Source: Rufibacter roseus (GTDB lineage: Bacteria; Bacteroidota; Bacteroidia; Cytophagales; Hymenobacteraceae). Taken from it: a stretch of DNA of 64,000 bases. The notes under the pieces were generated by a model. The model was not told the DNA's origin. It did not search any database and saw nothing but the letters and a program-made list of their open reading frames with translations. Of this stretch, positions 54,722 through 63,326 are shown one piece after another. The DNA lies in NCBI RefSeq assembly GCF_001647285.1, contig NZ_LRML01000011.1, forward strand, positions 1 through 64,000, given 5' to 3'. Position 1 is the first letter of the stretch. Each line of letters starts with the position of its first letter. Made by a program: the position numbers and the translations under genes.

Positions 54722-56434
54722 ATGAGCGAAGATAAATATGTGATTGGGGTTGATTACGGAACCGACTCAGTACGGTCTGTTATTGTGCATGCCAGTACCG
54801 GTAAAGAGGTAGCGGCAGCCACGTTTGTTTACCCACGCTGGAAAAAAGGGCTGTACTGCAACGCCGCTAAAAACCAATTCAGACAGCACCCATCTGATTA
54901 TATAGAGGGGCTGGAACAAACTGTTAAGCAGTGCCTGCAACAAGTAGATGCTGCCGTAAGGGCTGGCATTAAGGCTTTGTCAGTAGACACTACTGGTTCT
55001 ACGCCGGTAGCTGTGAATGAGGCAGGTGTTCCTTTAGCGCTTCTTCCAGAGTTCAGCGAGAACCCCAATGCCATGTTTGTGCTTTGGAAAGACCACACTG
55101 CCGTAAAAGAGGCGGCTGAAATAAACGCTCATGCGGAACAATTTGAGAAGAACTACCTGCAGTATGTGGGTGGCATTTATTCCTCTGAATGGTTCTGGGC
55201 TAAAATGCTTCATGTGCTACGGCAAGATGAACAAGTCAGAAACGCCTGCTATACCTGGGTAGAACATAGCGATTGGATTCCTTTTCTATTGACCGGGGGC
55301 ACAAAGTCCTCAGAAATCAAAAGAAACGTTTGTGCTGCGGGCCATAAAGGATTATGGTCAGCTGACTTTGGTGGCTTTCCGCCGGAAGAGTTCTTTGCCA
55401 CGCTTGACCCAGTGCTGGCAGGACAAGCCAACCGCCTGAGCAACCAAACCTATGCCGCAGACGCACCTGCCGGACAAATTAGTCAGGAATGGGCAGAGCG
55501 GCTTGGTTTGCCACAGGATATGCTCATTGGCATAGGCGCCATAGATGCGCACATGGGAGCCGTAGGCGGTCAGATAGAACCTTATCATTTACTCAAGGTG
55601 ATGGGCACTTCAACCTGCGATATGATTGTTGCGCCTGCCGAATCATTTGAAGACACGCTGGTAAAAGGAATCTGCGGCCAAGTGAATGGCTCCATCATTC
55701 CTGGCATGATAGGCATGGAGGCCGGTCAGTCTGCCTTCGGTGATGCGTTTGCCTGGTTCAAGGACTTGATAGCGTGGCCCCTACAGCACCTTTTATCTAA
55801 CTCTACCCTTATTGATTCTGCCACAGCCAAAGCTCTAGTGCAGGAGACTTCAGACAAGATCCTTTCTGAGTTAAGTAAGCTGGCGGCCCAACTACCTGTA
55901 GAAACTGAGAGCGAACTGGCCGTGGATTGGCTAAATGGCAGACGTACTCCCGATGCCGACCAAACCTTAAAAGCAGCTTTCAAAGGCCTGAGTTTAAGTT
56001 CAGACGCCCCAAGTATGTTTAAAGCGCTAGTGGAAGCTACCTGCTTTGGCGCCCGCAGAATTGCTGACCGATTTGTAGAGCAAGGCGTTCCGGTGAAAGG
56101 AGTTATTGGAATTGGCGGCGTAGCAAAGAAGTCACCTTTTGTGATGCAAACCATGGCCGATGTGTTGGGTATGCCTATCAAAATACACGAGTCTGAGCAG
56201 ACTTGCGCGTTAGGAGCCGCCATGTTTGCCGCTACAGTAGCTGGATTATACCCCAATGTTCAGGCTGCCATGGAAAAAATGGGCGGTGGGTTTGATCAAG
56301 TCTACACCCCAGAACCACAAAAAGCTGAAGTATATACCCTCCGCTACCAAAAGTATTTGGAGTACTGTAAGTTCATAGAGTTTGGGAACACTGCTTTGAA
56401 GGAAACCCAAGAAAATTTGGTTGGTGCTGTTTAA
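54722..56434 (+). CDS. araB: Ribulokinase
   Basis: A 570-residue FGGY-family kinase that phosphorylates ribulose with ATP. It matches E. coli AraB strongly: GVDYGTDSVRSVIV, WKKGLYCNAAKNQFRQHPSD, ENPNAMFVLWKDHTAVKEA, GGIYSSEWFWAKMLHV, GAIDAHMGAVGGQIEP, KVMGTSTCDMIV, GMEAGQSAFGDAFAWF, WLNGRRTPDADQTL. AraB accepts both L- and D-ribulose. No araA or araD is present here, whereas fucI is, so the product may be D-ribulose 5-phosphate feeding the pentose phosphate pathway directly. It starts 108 bp after fucP. Confidence 0.95.
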   Translation: MSEDKYVIGVDYGTDSVRSVIVHASTGKEVAAATFVYPRWKKGLYCNAAKNQFRQHPSDYIEGLEQTVKQCLQQVDAAVRAGIKALSVDTTGSTPVAVNEAGVPLALLPEFSENPNAMFVLWKDHTAVKEAAEINAHAEQFEKNYLQYVGGIYSSEWFWAKMLHVLRQDEQVRNACYTWVEHSDWIPFLLTGGTKSSEIKRNVCAAGHKGLWSADFGGFPPEEFFATLDPVLAGQANRLSNQTYAADAPAGQISQEWAERLGLPQDMLIGIGAIDAHMGAVGGQIEPYHLLKVMGTSTCDMIVAPAESFEDTLVKGICGQVNGSIIPGMIGMEAGQSAFGDAFAWFKDLIAWPLQHLLSNSTLIDSATAKALVQETSDKILSELSKLAAQLPVETESELAVDWLNGRRTPDADQTLKAAFKGLSLSSDAPSMFKALVEATCFGARRIADRFVEQGVPVKGVIGIGGVAKKSPFVMQTMADVLGMPIKIHESEQTCALGAAMFAATVAGLYPNVQAAMEKMGGGFDQVYTPEPQKAEVYTLRYQKYLEYCKFIEFGNTALKETQENLVGAV

Positions 56435-56512
56435 TCAGAGGAAGAGGCCCTAAGTCTACAGTTGAAAGCCTTCAAGTTGGCAGATAGATGCCATCTTCTT
56501 TATATTTTAAAT

Positions 56513-56577
56513 AAAACTCTCTGTTGCTAGAAATCCTGCTGCTAGACTTTGCAGCGTTATAGGAACAGAGAGTTTTT
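56513..56577 (+). terminator. Terminator after araB
   Basis: A long stem with outer arms AAAACTCTCTGTTGCT and GGAACAGAGAGTTTTT, with smaller inner pairing (TGCTGCTAG/CTTTGCAGC region) and the T-run at the 3' arm. It lies about 80 bp after the stop. Confidence 0.65.
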
Positions 56578-56607
56578 AACATTCATCTATCATTAGCCCC
56601 TCTGTTT

Positions 56608-56622
56608 CGCAATCGATTACGC
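56608..56622. promoter_or_regulatory. Second-LacI operator candidate (upstream copy)
   Basis: CGCAATCGATTACGC, an imperfect palindrome with the same AATCGATTACG core as the site at 56811. The two centres are about 206 bp apart, which could allow DNA looping. Confidence 0.6.
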
Positions 56623-56782
56623 AAACTATAACTCTCTTCTATTAGAAAACCCGCAGAACCCGCCATTCTTATCTTTGAATATTTTCCAAAATTTGCAGCG
56701 CTAGTTTATCAAATAGATTCTATCATAAACCAGCATCAGCAGTGAATTTTAAATTTATTAACCCCTGAACAAGACGCCCCCT

Positions 56783-56813
56783 TGCTCTTCTCTAAAATAA
56801 TCTTCTATATTTA
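56783..56813 (+). promoter_or_regulatory. Candidate promoter of the galactose operon
   Basis: TTG (56782-56784), a 21-bp spacer and TATATTTA (56806-56813, last base off consensus TAnnTTTG). The operator begins inside and just after the -7 element. Confidence 0.4.
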
Positions 56814-56830
56814 CGTAATCGATTACGTAA
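56811..56830. promoter_or_regulatory. Perfect 20-bp LacI operator at the start of the second lacI gene
   Basis: TTACGTAATCGATTACGTAA is a perfect palindrome ending 3 bp before the ATG at 56834. A repressor bound here would block its own transcription start and so that of the whole lacI-SGLT-galK-galT run. Confidence 0.8.
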
Positions 56831-56833
56831 ACT

Positions 56834-57880
56834 ATGGGGCGAACTACTATTCATGACATAGCGAAGGAGCTGAATACGACAGCTGCCACGGTATCGCGGG
56901 CGCTGAATGATCATCCTTCTATCAGCGCGGCCATGAAAGAGATTGTGCGGAAGACTGCCCACCAGCTAAACTACCAACAAAACCGGATTGCCTCTTCCTT
57001 ACGCTCTGGCAAAACCTTTGTGATTGGAGTTGTGATTCCGAGTGCAGACATCAGTTTTTTTGGCTCGGTAATCCATGGCATTGAAATGGTAGCTAAAACC
57101 CACGGCTACAATGTCATCCTTTTCCAAACAAATGAGCGGTATGAAGATGAAGTACAGGGCATACAAACCCTATTGCAGTCTAATGTAGATGGAATTATTG
57201 CTTCTATCACTAAAGAAACCTCCAACTTTGACCATTTTCTGGAAGTAAAAAGACGGGGAATTCCGCTTATTCTGTTTGATAGAGCCACCGACGAACTGGG
57301 TGTTTCTACGGTAGTAATTGATGATTACAAAGGTGCTTTTATGGCTACGGAACACTTGCTCCAGCAGGGTTACACCCGTATTGCGCATATTGCGGGTCCC
57401 TCCCATATCAAGATCTTCCATGAGCGCCTGCGAGGGTACGTGGATGCATTGGCTGCCCACCACATCAAAATAGACGAAGACCTGATCACTTATGGCAAAG
57501 TGTCCATTGAGTCTGGCAGAACCTGCACTCAGCAACTGCTCCAGCTCCAGAAAAACCGACCCGATGCCATCTTTGCGGTAGAAGATTTCACGGCTCTTGG
57601 AGCCATGGAAGCTATCAAAGAAAGCCAATGGAACCGCCCTGGGCAGATTGGGTTAGTTGGCTTTGCGAACGAAGCCTTCAGCGCCTACATCACCCCTAGC
57701 CTTACCACCATTGACCAACAGACAGCTCTAATGGGGCAAGAAGCCGCCAAACTTCTCATGGATCAGCAGCAGGCAGAGCAACATCATGAAAAAAGCCCGC
57801 AGAAAATAGTGCTGGAGCCTCTCTTGATTCAGCGTCAGTCGTCTATGCGGCGGCAGACCAAACAGAAAACAGCCTCTTAA
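56834..57880 (+). CDS. LacI-family regulator of the galactose cassette
   Basis: A 348-residue repressor with the helix-turn-helix TTIHDIAKELNTTAATVSRA and NYQQNRIASSLRSG (about 3-58) and a sugar-binding effector domain (VIGVVIPSADISFFGSVIHG, VDGIIASITKE, PLILFDRATDEL, VVIDDYKGAF). The C-terminus is Gln/Lys rich. It starts a tandem run with the transporter 52 bp downstream and then galK and galT, so it is likely an autorepressor induced by galactose or a derivative. Its operator half-site (ACGTAATCG) differs from that of the first LacI (TTAATCG). Confidence 0.92.
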   Translation: MGRTTIHDIAKELNTTAATVSRALNDHPSISAAMKEIVRKTAHQLNYQQNRIASSLRSGKTFVIGVVIPSADISFFGSVIHGIEMVAKTHGYNVILFQTNERYEDEVQGIQTLLQSNVDGIIASITKETSNFDHFLEVKRRGIPLILFDRATDELGVSTVVIDDYKGAFMATEHLLQQGYTRIAHIAGPSHIKIFHERLRGYVDALAAHHIKIDEDLITYGKVSIESGRTCTQQLLQLQKNRPDAIFAVEDFTALGAMEAIKESQWNRPGQIGLVGFANEAFSAYITPSLTTIDQQTALMGQEAAKLLMDQQQAEQHHEKSPQKIVLEPLLIQRQSSMRRQTKQKTAS

Positions 57881-57932
57881 TTTCATTAAACTAACTCTAA
57901 ACAAACTAACAAACCTGAAACACTTTTAAGCT

Positions 57933-59570
57933 ATGGGACTACATACCATTGACTATGCCATCTTCCTGCTATACTTCCTGATTGTCTCGGGGTACGGCTA
58001 CTGGATTTACAAGCGCAAGCAAAGCGCCACCCTTGACTCTAAAGAATTCTTTCTGGCCGAGGGCTCGCTGACCTGGTGGGCCATTGGGGCCTCGCTCATT
58101 GCCTCCAACATTTCCGCAGAGCAGTTCATTGGTATGTCGGGTTCTGGTTTTGCCATGGGTCTGGCCATTGCCAGTTATGAATGGATGGCAGCTGCCACCC
58201 TTATCATAGTGGCGGTTTTCTTTATTCCTATCTACCTCAAGAACAAGATTTACACCATGCCGCAGTTCCTGTCGCAGCGGTACAACAATGGCGTAAGTAC
58301 CATTATGGCCGTGTTTTGGCTGCTAGTGTACGTGTTCGTGAACCTTTCCTCTATTCTGTACCTGGGCGCGCTGGCCATTGTCACCATTACCGGAATTGAG
58401 TTTTACACCTGTATGGTGGGCATGGCTATCTTCGCCATCTTTATTACCCTGGGCGGCATGAAAGTAATTGGCTACACAGATGTGATTCAGGTGTTCGTGC
58501 TGGTGCTGGGAGGCTTGGCCACTACCTACCTGGCTTTGGATTTGGTGTCTACCCAATTGGGCGGCACCGGCGTTTGGGACGGACTTACTATGCTGCATTC
58601 AGAAGCCACGGACCACTTTAGCATGATTCTTTCTGAAGGCGAGTTGATGATACCGGACGGCGAGGGCGGTACCCGTGACGCCTACATGGACTTACCTGGT
58701 TTATCTGTAATTATCGGCTCAATGTGGATTATCAACCTGAGCTACTGGGGCTGTAACCAGTACATTACACAGCGCGCTTTGGGTGCCGACCTGCAAACTG
58801 CCCGCAGCGGTCTGTTGTTTGCTGCATTCTTGAAACTGTTGATGCCCATTATTGTGGTGTTGCCCGGTATTGCCGCCTACGTGTTGTTCCAGAACGGTCT
58901 TTTCCAAACCGAGATGACCAATGAGTTGGGGCACGTGAAACCTGACCACGCTTATCCGGTGCTGCTGGAACTGCTGCCTATTGGTTTGAGAGGACTTTCG
59001 TTTGCAGCACTTACCGCTGCCATTGTAGCCTCACTGGCCGGTAAAGCCAACAGCGTCTCCACCATCTTCACCTTAGACATTTACCAGAAATTCTTCAACA
59101 AAACCGCCTCTGAGAGAAAACTGGTAAGCGTGGGCCGCTGGGCCGTGGTAGTGTCTTTTGTCATTGCCGTGCTGGTGGCGCCCCAGTTGCGTAAACTAGA
59201 CCAGGCATTCCAGTACATTCAGGAATATACCGGCTTTATCTCTCCGGGCGTGTTCGCCATCTTTATCCTGGGCTTCTTCTGGAAACGCACCACGTCTGCG
59301 GCTGCCTTAACCGCCGCCATTCTGACTATACCGCTGTCTACGTTCCTGAAATTCCAGTTCGCCGAGATTCCGTTCATTAACCGTATGGGTATTGTGTTTG
59401 TGGTACTGGCCGTGCTGATGGTGATCATCAGTTTACTAGATTCCAAAAGCAAGAACAACCCCAAAGGCTTGGAAATCGACGCCAGTATGTTCAAACCTAC
59501 CACATCCTTTACGGTGGGCTCCATTATTATCTGCGGCATTCTGGCCGCGCTTTATACCATGTTCTGGTAA
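57933..59570 (+). CDS. SGLT-type sodium/sugar symporter
   Basis: A 545-residue solute:sodium symporter with about 14 membrane helices, close in pattern to vSGLT: GYGYWIYKRK, DSKEFFLAEGSLTWWAIGAS, LIASNISAEQFIGMSGSGFA, KIYTMPQFLSQRYN, WGCNQYITQRALGA, GLSFAALTAAIVASLAGKAN and FTLDIYQKF. Neighbouring galK and galT make D-galactose the likely substrate, as for vSGLT. It lies 52 bp after lacI and 85 bp before galK. Confidence 0.92.
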   Translation: MGLHTIDYAIFLLYFLIVSGYGYWIYKRKQSATLDSKEFFLAEGSLTWWAIGASLIASNISAEQFIGMSGSGFAMGLAIASYEWMAAATLIIVAVFFIPIYLKNKIYTMPQFLSQRYNNGVSTIMAVFWLLVYVFVNLSSILYLGALAIVTITGIEFYTCMVGMAIFAIFITLGGMKVIGYTDVIQVFVLVLGGLATTYLALDLVSTQLGGTGVWDGLTMLHSEATDHFSMILSEGELMIPDGEGGTRDAYMDLPGLSVIIGSMWIINLSYWGCNQYITQRALGADLQTARSGLLFAAFLKLLMPIIVVLPGIAAYVLFQNGLFQTEMTNELGHVKPDHAYPVLLELLPIGLRGLSFAALTAAIVASLAGKANSVSTIFTLDIYQKFFNKTASERKLVSVGRWAVVVSFVIAVLVAPQLRKLDQAFQYIQEYTGFISPGVFAIFILGFFWKRTTSAAALTAAILTIPLSTFLKFQFAEIPFINRMGIVFVVLAVLMVIISLLDSKSKNNPKGLEIDASMFKPTTSFTVGSIIICGILAALYTMFW

Positions 59571-59585
59571 CAGACTATCAAATGT

Positions 59586-59622
59586 TGGGCAGATGCGTTA
59601 TAGTTACTGACGCATCTGCCCA
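59586..59622 (+). terminator. Hairpin between transporter and galK
   Basis: A 13-bp stem TGGGCAGATGCGT / ACGCATCTGCCCA with an 11-base loop and no T-run. It is an intra-operon structure that could set the transporter/galK mRNA ratio. Confidence 0.55.
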
Positions 59623-59655
59623 CAACCTATTATTCTTCAAATAAAAGCTGACACT

Positions 59656-60828
59656 ATGGTTCAAGATATCGTAGATAAATTCAAGCAATTATATAATCAG
59701 GAACCCGTGGTGGTGCGCTCGCCGGGCCGGGTGAACCTAATTGGTGAACATACTGACTACAACAACGGCTTTGTGCTTCCGGCGGCCGTGAACAAGGAAA
59801 TTTACTTCGCCATTGCCCCCAACGGCACTGACAACATGCGCGTCTATGCCTTTGATTTGCAGGAGCAGGCAACATTTGACTTAAACCAGGTGGCGCGGCA
59901 GAAAATTGGTTGGGCGAACTATCTGCTGGGCGTGGTGGCTCAGTTTCAGAAAGCGGGCCATGCGGTGAAAGGTTTTAACCTGGTGTTTGGTGGCAATGTA
60001 CCTATGGGGGCTGGCATGTCATCCTCGGCGGCCGTGGAATGTGGCTTGGCCTATGCCCTTAATTACCTGTTCGCATTTAATATTGAGAAATTCACGTTGG
60101 TGAAGATGGCGCAGAAAGCCGAGCACGAGTTTGCAGGTGTTATGTGCGGCATCATGGATCAGTTTGCCAGCATGTTTGGCAAACACAATCACGTGGTAAA
60201 GCTAGACTGCCGTTCTTTGGAGTATCAATACTACCCGTTCAACATTGAGGATTACCGTATTGTGCTCTGTGACACGCAGGTAAAACACTCACTGGCCTCC
60301 AGCGAGTACAACACCCGCCGCAAAGAATGCGAGACCGGCGTAGCAATCTTACAGAAGCATTACCTGCAGGTCAAAAGCCTGCGCGATGTCACCCTTGAGA
60401 TGCTCACCCGCCACCAACACGAATTTGACCCAGTAGTATACAAGCGCTGCCGGTATGTGGTAGAGGAAAACTTACGCGTGGAAGAAGCCTGTTCAGATCT
60501 GGAGCAGGGCAATTTAGAAGCGTTCGGTCAGAAGATGTACGCCTCGCACCAAGGCCTGCAGCATGACTACGAGGTAAGCTGCCCTGAGCTGGATTTCTTA
60601 GCTGACGCTGCCAAACAATCTGGCGCTGCTTTAGGAGCCCGTATGATGGGCGGCGGATTTGGCGGCTGCACCATTAATCTGGTAAAACTGGAAAGGCTAG
60701 ATGATTTCACAGCCCGGATGTCCGAGGCCTACCAGAAACATTTCGGAATTACCTTAAAAACCTACGTAGCCCAGATTGTAGACGGCAGCAGTCTGGTTTC
60801 CACTGATTTTTCAAAAACCAGCCTATAA
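59656..60828 (+). CDS. galK: Galactokinase
   Basis: A 390-residue GHMP kinase that phosphorylates D-galactose to galactose 1-phosphate. Signature motifs: VRSPGRVNLIGEHTDYNNGF (galactokinase signature, about 20-39), the phosphate loop MGAGMSSSAAVECGL (about 117-131), CGIMDQFASMFGK and MMGGGFGGCTINLV. Length is normal. The last eight or so codons and the TAA overlap a sequence resembling half of the palindromic repeat (60803-60832), so the C-terminus DFSKTSL may have been replaced by a repeat insertion. Confidence 0.96.
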   Translation: MVQDIVDKFKQLYNQEPVVVRSPGRVNLIGEHTDYNNGFVLPAAVNKEIYFAIAPNGTDNMRVYAFDLQEQATFDLNQVARQKIGWANYLLGVVAQFQKAGHAVKGFNLVFGGNVPMGAGMSSSAAVECGLAYALNYLFAFNIEKFTLVKMAQKAEHEFAGVMCGIMDQFASMFGKHNHVVKLDCRSLEYQYYPFNIEDYRIVLCDTQVKHSLASSEYNTRRKECETGVAILQKHYLQVKSLRDVTLEMLTRHQHEFDPVVYKRCRYVVEENLRVEEACSDLEQGNLEAFGQKMYASHQGLQHDYEVSCPELDFLADAAKQSGAALGARMMGGGFGGCTINLVKLERLDDFTARMSEAYQKHFGITLKTYVAQIVDGSSLVSTDFSKTSL

Positions 60829-60832
60829 ACAG
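60803..60832. repeat. Degenerate half palindrome at the galK stop
   Basis: CTGATTTTTCAAAAACCAGC then CTATAAACAG follows the centre and right arm of the repeat (TTTTTCAGAAAACAGGCCTAAAACAG) with a few changes. It covers the galK stop codon. The left arm is hard to align, so chance cannot be ruled out. Confidence 0.45.
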
Positions 60833-60841
60833 AACGTAATC

Positions 60842-60877
60842 TGGCCGCTCTTGCACCTGCAAAGCGGCCATTTTTGT
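60842..60877 (+). terminator. Terminator after galK
   Basis: Stem TGGCCGCT / AGCGGCCA with a 15-base loop and TTTTTG after it. galT begins 53 bp later, so this may only attenuate transcription into galT. Confidence 0.7.
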
Positions 60878-60929
60878 AATTGATATTGCTACTCACTTAT
60901 TCAATCACCCACTCATTCACTCATTCACC

Positions 60930-61955
60930 ATGAGCACCTTTGATTTAACCGACCACTCTCACCGAAGATATAATTCCCTTACCGGCGAATGGGTGCTGGT
61001 ATCGCCGCATCGCTCTAAAAGACCATGGCAGGGGCAACAGGAAGAAACCCAGCGGGAGCAGAGGCCTGAGTACGACCCTAGTTGCTACCTCTGCCCTACT
61101 AACACCCGCGCCAACGGAGAGACAAATCCTGACTATGACGCCACCTTTGTGTTTGTGAATGATTTTGCGGCACTGCAAGCTGATTCGCCCAGCGGCTCTT
61201 TCTCTAAAGGAGGCTTACTCAAAGCCGAAAGCGAAAGAGGTATCTGCAAAGTAATCTGCTTCTCACCCCGCCATGACCTCACCTTGTCTGACATGGCAGT
61301 TGAAGACATAAAAAAAGTGATAGACCTGTGGCAAAAAGAGTATCTGGAGCTGGGAGCGTTAGAGTACATCAACTACGTGCAGATTTTTGAGAACAAAGGG
61401 CAAGTAATGGGCAGCAGCAATCCGCACCCGCACGGCCAGATTTGGGCTCAAAGCTCCGTACCGGTAGAACCCGCCAAAGAAATGGCCCAGCAGGCTGCTT
61501 ATTACAGAGAAAACGGCCGCAGCCTTTTAGCCGATTATCTACAGCTTGAGCTAGAGGAAAAGTCGCGGGTAGTACTGGAGAATGAGCACTTTGCGGCGCT
61601 GGTTCCTTTTTGGGCTGTTTGGCCTTTTGAAACCATCATCATCAGTAAGCGGCATTTCCAGCACCTGGGGCAGATCTCAGAGGATGAAAAAGTAGCTTAT
61701 GCAAAGATTATGAAGCAGCTCTCGGCGGTGTATGACAGCCTTTTTCAAACCAGCTTCCCCTATTCCGCCGGACTGCACCAAAGCCCCACCGACGGGCAGG
61801 AGCACCCGGAGTGGCACTTCCACATGCACTTCTACCCGCCCTTGCTGCGTTCCGCCACGGTGAAAAAGTTTATGGTGGGCTATGAAATGATGGGCAACCC
61901 TCAGCGTGATATTACTCCTGAAAGCGCCGCCGAACGGCTGCGGAGTTTGGCGTAA
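60930..61955 (+). CDS. galT: Galactose-1-phosphate uridylyltransferase
   Basis: A 341-residue Leloir-pathway enzyme that swaps UMP between UDP-glucose and galactose 1-phosphate. Motifs: [20 protein letters not shown], zinc-type [17 protein letters not shown], the active-site [14 protein letters not shown] (HPHGQ nucleophile His, about 168) and [17 protein letters not shown]. galE is not in the window. It ends the galactose run and is convergent with the CNNM gene, with a palindrome between them. Confidence 0.96.
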   Translation: MSTFDLTDHSHRRYNSLTGEWVLVSPHRSKRPWQGQQEETQREQRPEYDPSCYLCPTNTRANGETNPDYDATFVFVNDFAALQADSPSGSFSKGGLLKAESERGICKVICFSPRHDLTLSDMAVEDIKKVIDLWQKEYLELGALEYINYVQIFENKGQVMGSSNPHPHGQIWAQSSVPVEPAKEMAQQAAYYRENGRSLLADYLQLELEEKSRVVLENEHFAALVPFWAVWPFETIIISKRHFQHLGQISEDEKVAYAKIMKQLSAVYDSLFQTSFPYSAGLHQSPTDGQEHPEWHFHMHFYPPLLRSATVKKFMVGYEMMGNPQRDITPESAAERLRSLA

Positions 61956-61958
61956 AAG

Positions 61959-62000
61959 ACTGTTTTAGGCCTGCTTTTCTAAAAACAGGCCTAAAACAGT
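61959..62000. repeat. Intergenic palindrome copy 12 (arms ACTG/CAGT)
   Basis: A 42-bp almost perfect inverted repeat, ACTGTTTTAGGCCTG ... CAGGCCTAAAACAGT, filling the 45-bp gap between the convergent galT and CNNM genes and touching both. It is the only apparent transcription stop for either gene. Confidence 0.92.
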
Positions 62001-63092
62001 TTATGCCTGCGCCGGTTCTGGTGCCTCATCTGTTCCAGCAGGTTTGTCATCAATAATTCCTAGGCGTTTGGCGCGTTTCTTCCACTTCTCCTTAGCCCAA
62101 TGCTGTAAATCTTCTACTTCGTCGTATTCATCGGTAATCTCAAGGCCCAGCAGCGTTTCAATTATGTCTTCCATAGTGACCAAACCTGCCGTTCCACCGT
62201 ACTCGTCTACTACCAAGGCAATGTGTTCTTTGGTGTCCATGAGGCGGGTGAATAACTCAGGCACGGGCATGGTCATAGTCACGGGCTGAATAGGCCGTTT
62301 TATTTCGCCCAAGAGCAACTCGCCTTTTTGCTCAATAAGGGTTTGCAGCACCAGGTCTTTGAGCACGTAGCCTGTTATATGGTCAATGTTTTCTGCAAAG
62401 ACCGGAATTCTGGAAAACCGTAAATTAGGAGAGTGGTTATAAAACTCGGCAACTGTCTGATTTTGCGGGGCCGTTCTGATGACGGTGCGGGGGGTCATGA
62501 TGTGATGCGCCAAAATCTTATTAAACCGGAGCACGTTGCTAATCACCCTTGACTCGTCTTGGTGCAATACTCCCTCTTGGGTGCCCAGCTCGGCCATGGC
62601 GGTAAAATCTGCCCTGCTCAACACACTTTTGCTTTTTTCCTGCTTTAGCCGTTTTGTGATAAACTGCGAAAAAAGAATAACTGGGTACAAAGGCGAGTAA
62701 ATCAGTATTTTAAGGGTACGCACCGTAAAAGGTGTCAGCGATTGCCAGTAATTGGCGCCCAGTGTTTTGGGTATAATCTCGGTCAGGATGAGGATTATAA
62801 TGGTTAAAATTACTGACACTATTGTCAGGGCTTCTTCTCCCCAAATAAGTTGAGCCTGCGCCCCCACGCCTGCCGCGCCAATGGTGTGCGCAAAAGTGTT
62901 TAGGGTGAGGATAGCTGCAAGCGGGCGGTCAATGTTGTCTTTGAACTTCTGAATGTCTTGGCCCAGTGCTGGATTCTTTTTCCCGATGATGCTGGCGTGG
63001 GACGGCGTGATGCTCAACAGCGAGGCTTCCAGTAAAGAACACAAAAAGGAGAAAAACAACGCTATAGCTAAATACAGTAATAATAGCCCCAT
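62001..63092 (-). CDS. CNNM/DUF21 and CBS domain membrane protein
   Basis: A 363-residue protein: CNNM (DUF21) membrane domain with about four helices (1-170, YLAIALFFSFLCSLLEASLL and ILTEIIPKTLGANYW) and a CBS pair (about 195-325, HHIMTPRTVIRTAP, ALVVDEYGGTAGLVTMEDII). It lacks the C-terminal CorC_HlyC domain and ends in a short Lys/Asp/Pro tail. Members are linked to Mg2+ or Co2+ transport or sensing in the inner membrane. It belongs to a single-gene unit next to the sugar cassette and has no clear functional tie to it. Confidence 0.9.
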   Translation of the reverse strand: MGLLLLYLAIALFFSFLCSLLEASLLSITPSHASIIGKKNPALGQDIQKFKDNIDRPLAAILTLNTFAHTIGAAGVGAQAQLIWGEEALTIVSVILTIIILILTEIIPKTLGANYWQSLTPFTVRTLKILIYSPLYPVILFSQFITKRLKQEKSKSVLSRADFTAMAELGTQEGVLHQDESRVISNVLRFNKILAHHIMTPRTVIRTAPQNQTVAEFYNHSPNLRFSRIPVFAENIDHITGYVLKDLVLQTLIEQKGELLLGEIKRPIQPVTMTMPVPELFTRLMDTKEHIALVVDEYGGTAGLVTMEDIIETLLGLEITDEYDEVEDLQHWAKEKWKKRAKRLGIIDDKPAGTDEAPEPAQA

Positions 63093-63276
63093 GGGAATGA
63101 CAGAAATTTAACAAACTTAAAAGTAACAGCCTGCGTGCGCCGGTAAATATAACGTACACAGTTTAGAAAAAGTCATGCTAAATAAGAACAACTGAATTAC
63201 ATCAACTTTTAGGGAGTATTGAAGCGAAGTAAATTTGTCTCCGACTTCACTACCTGCCTTTTATTCTTATAGGTAT

Positions 63277-63310
63277 AAAAAAAAGCTGCTCCGGGTGGGG
63301 AGCAGCTTTC
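63277..63310 (-). terminator. Terminator of the DinB gene
   Basis: Minus-strand stem AAAGCTGCTC / GAGCAGCTTT around CCCACCCG, followed by TTTTTATACC. It lies 17 bp after the DinB stop. Confidence 0.85.
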
Positions 63311-63326
63311 CTGGGAAATGGTATCT

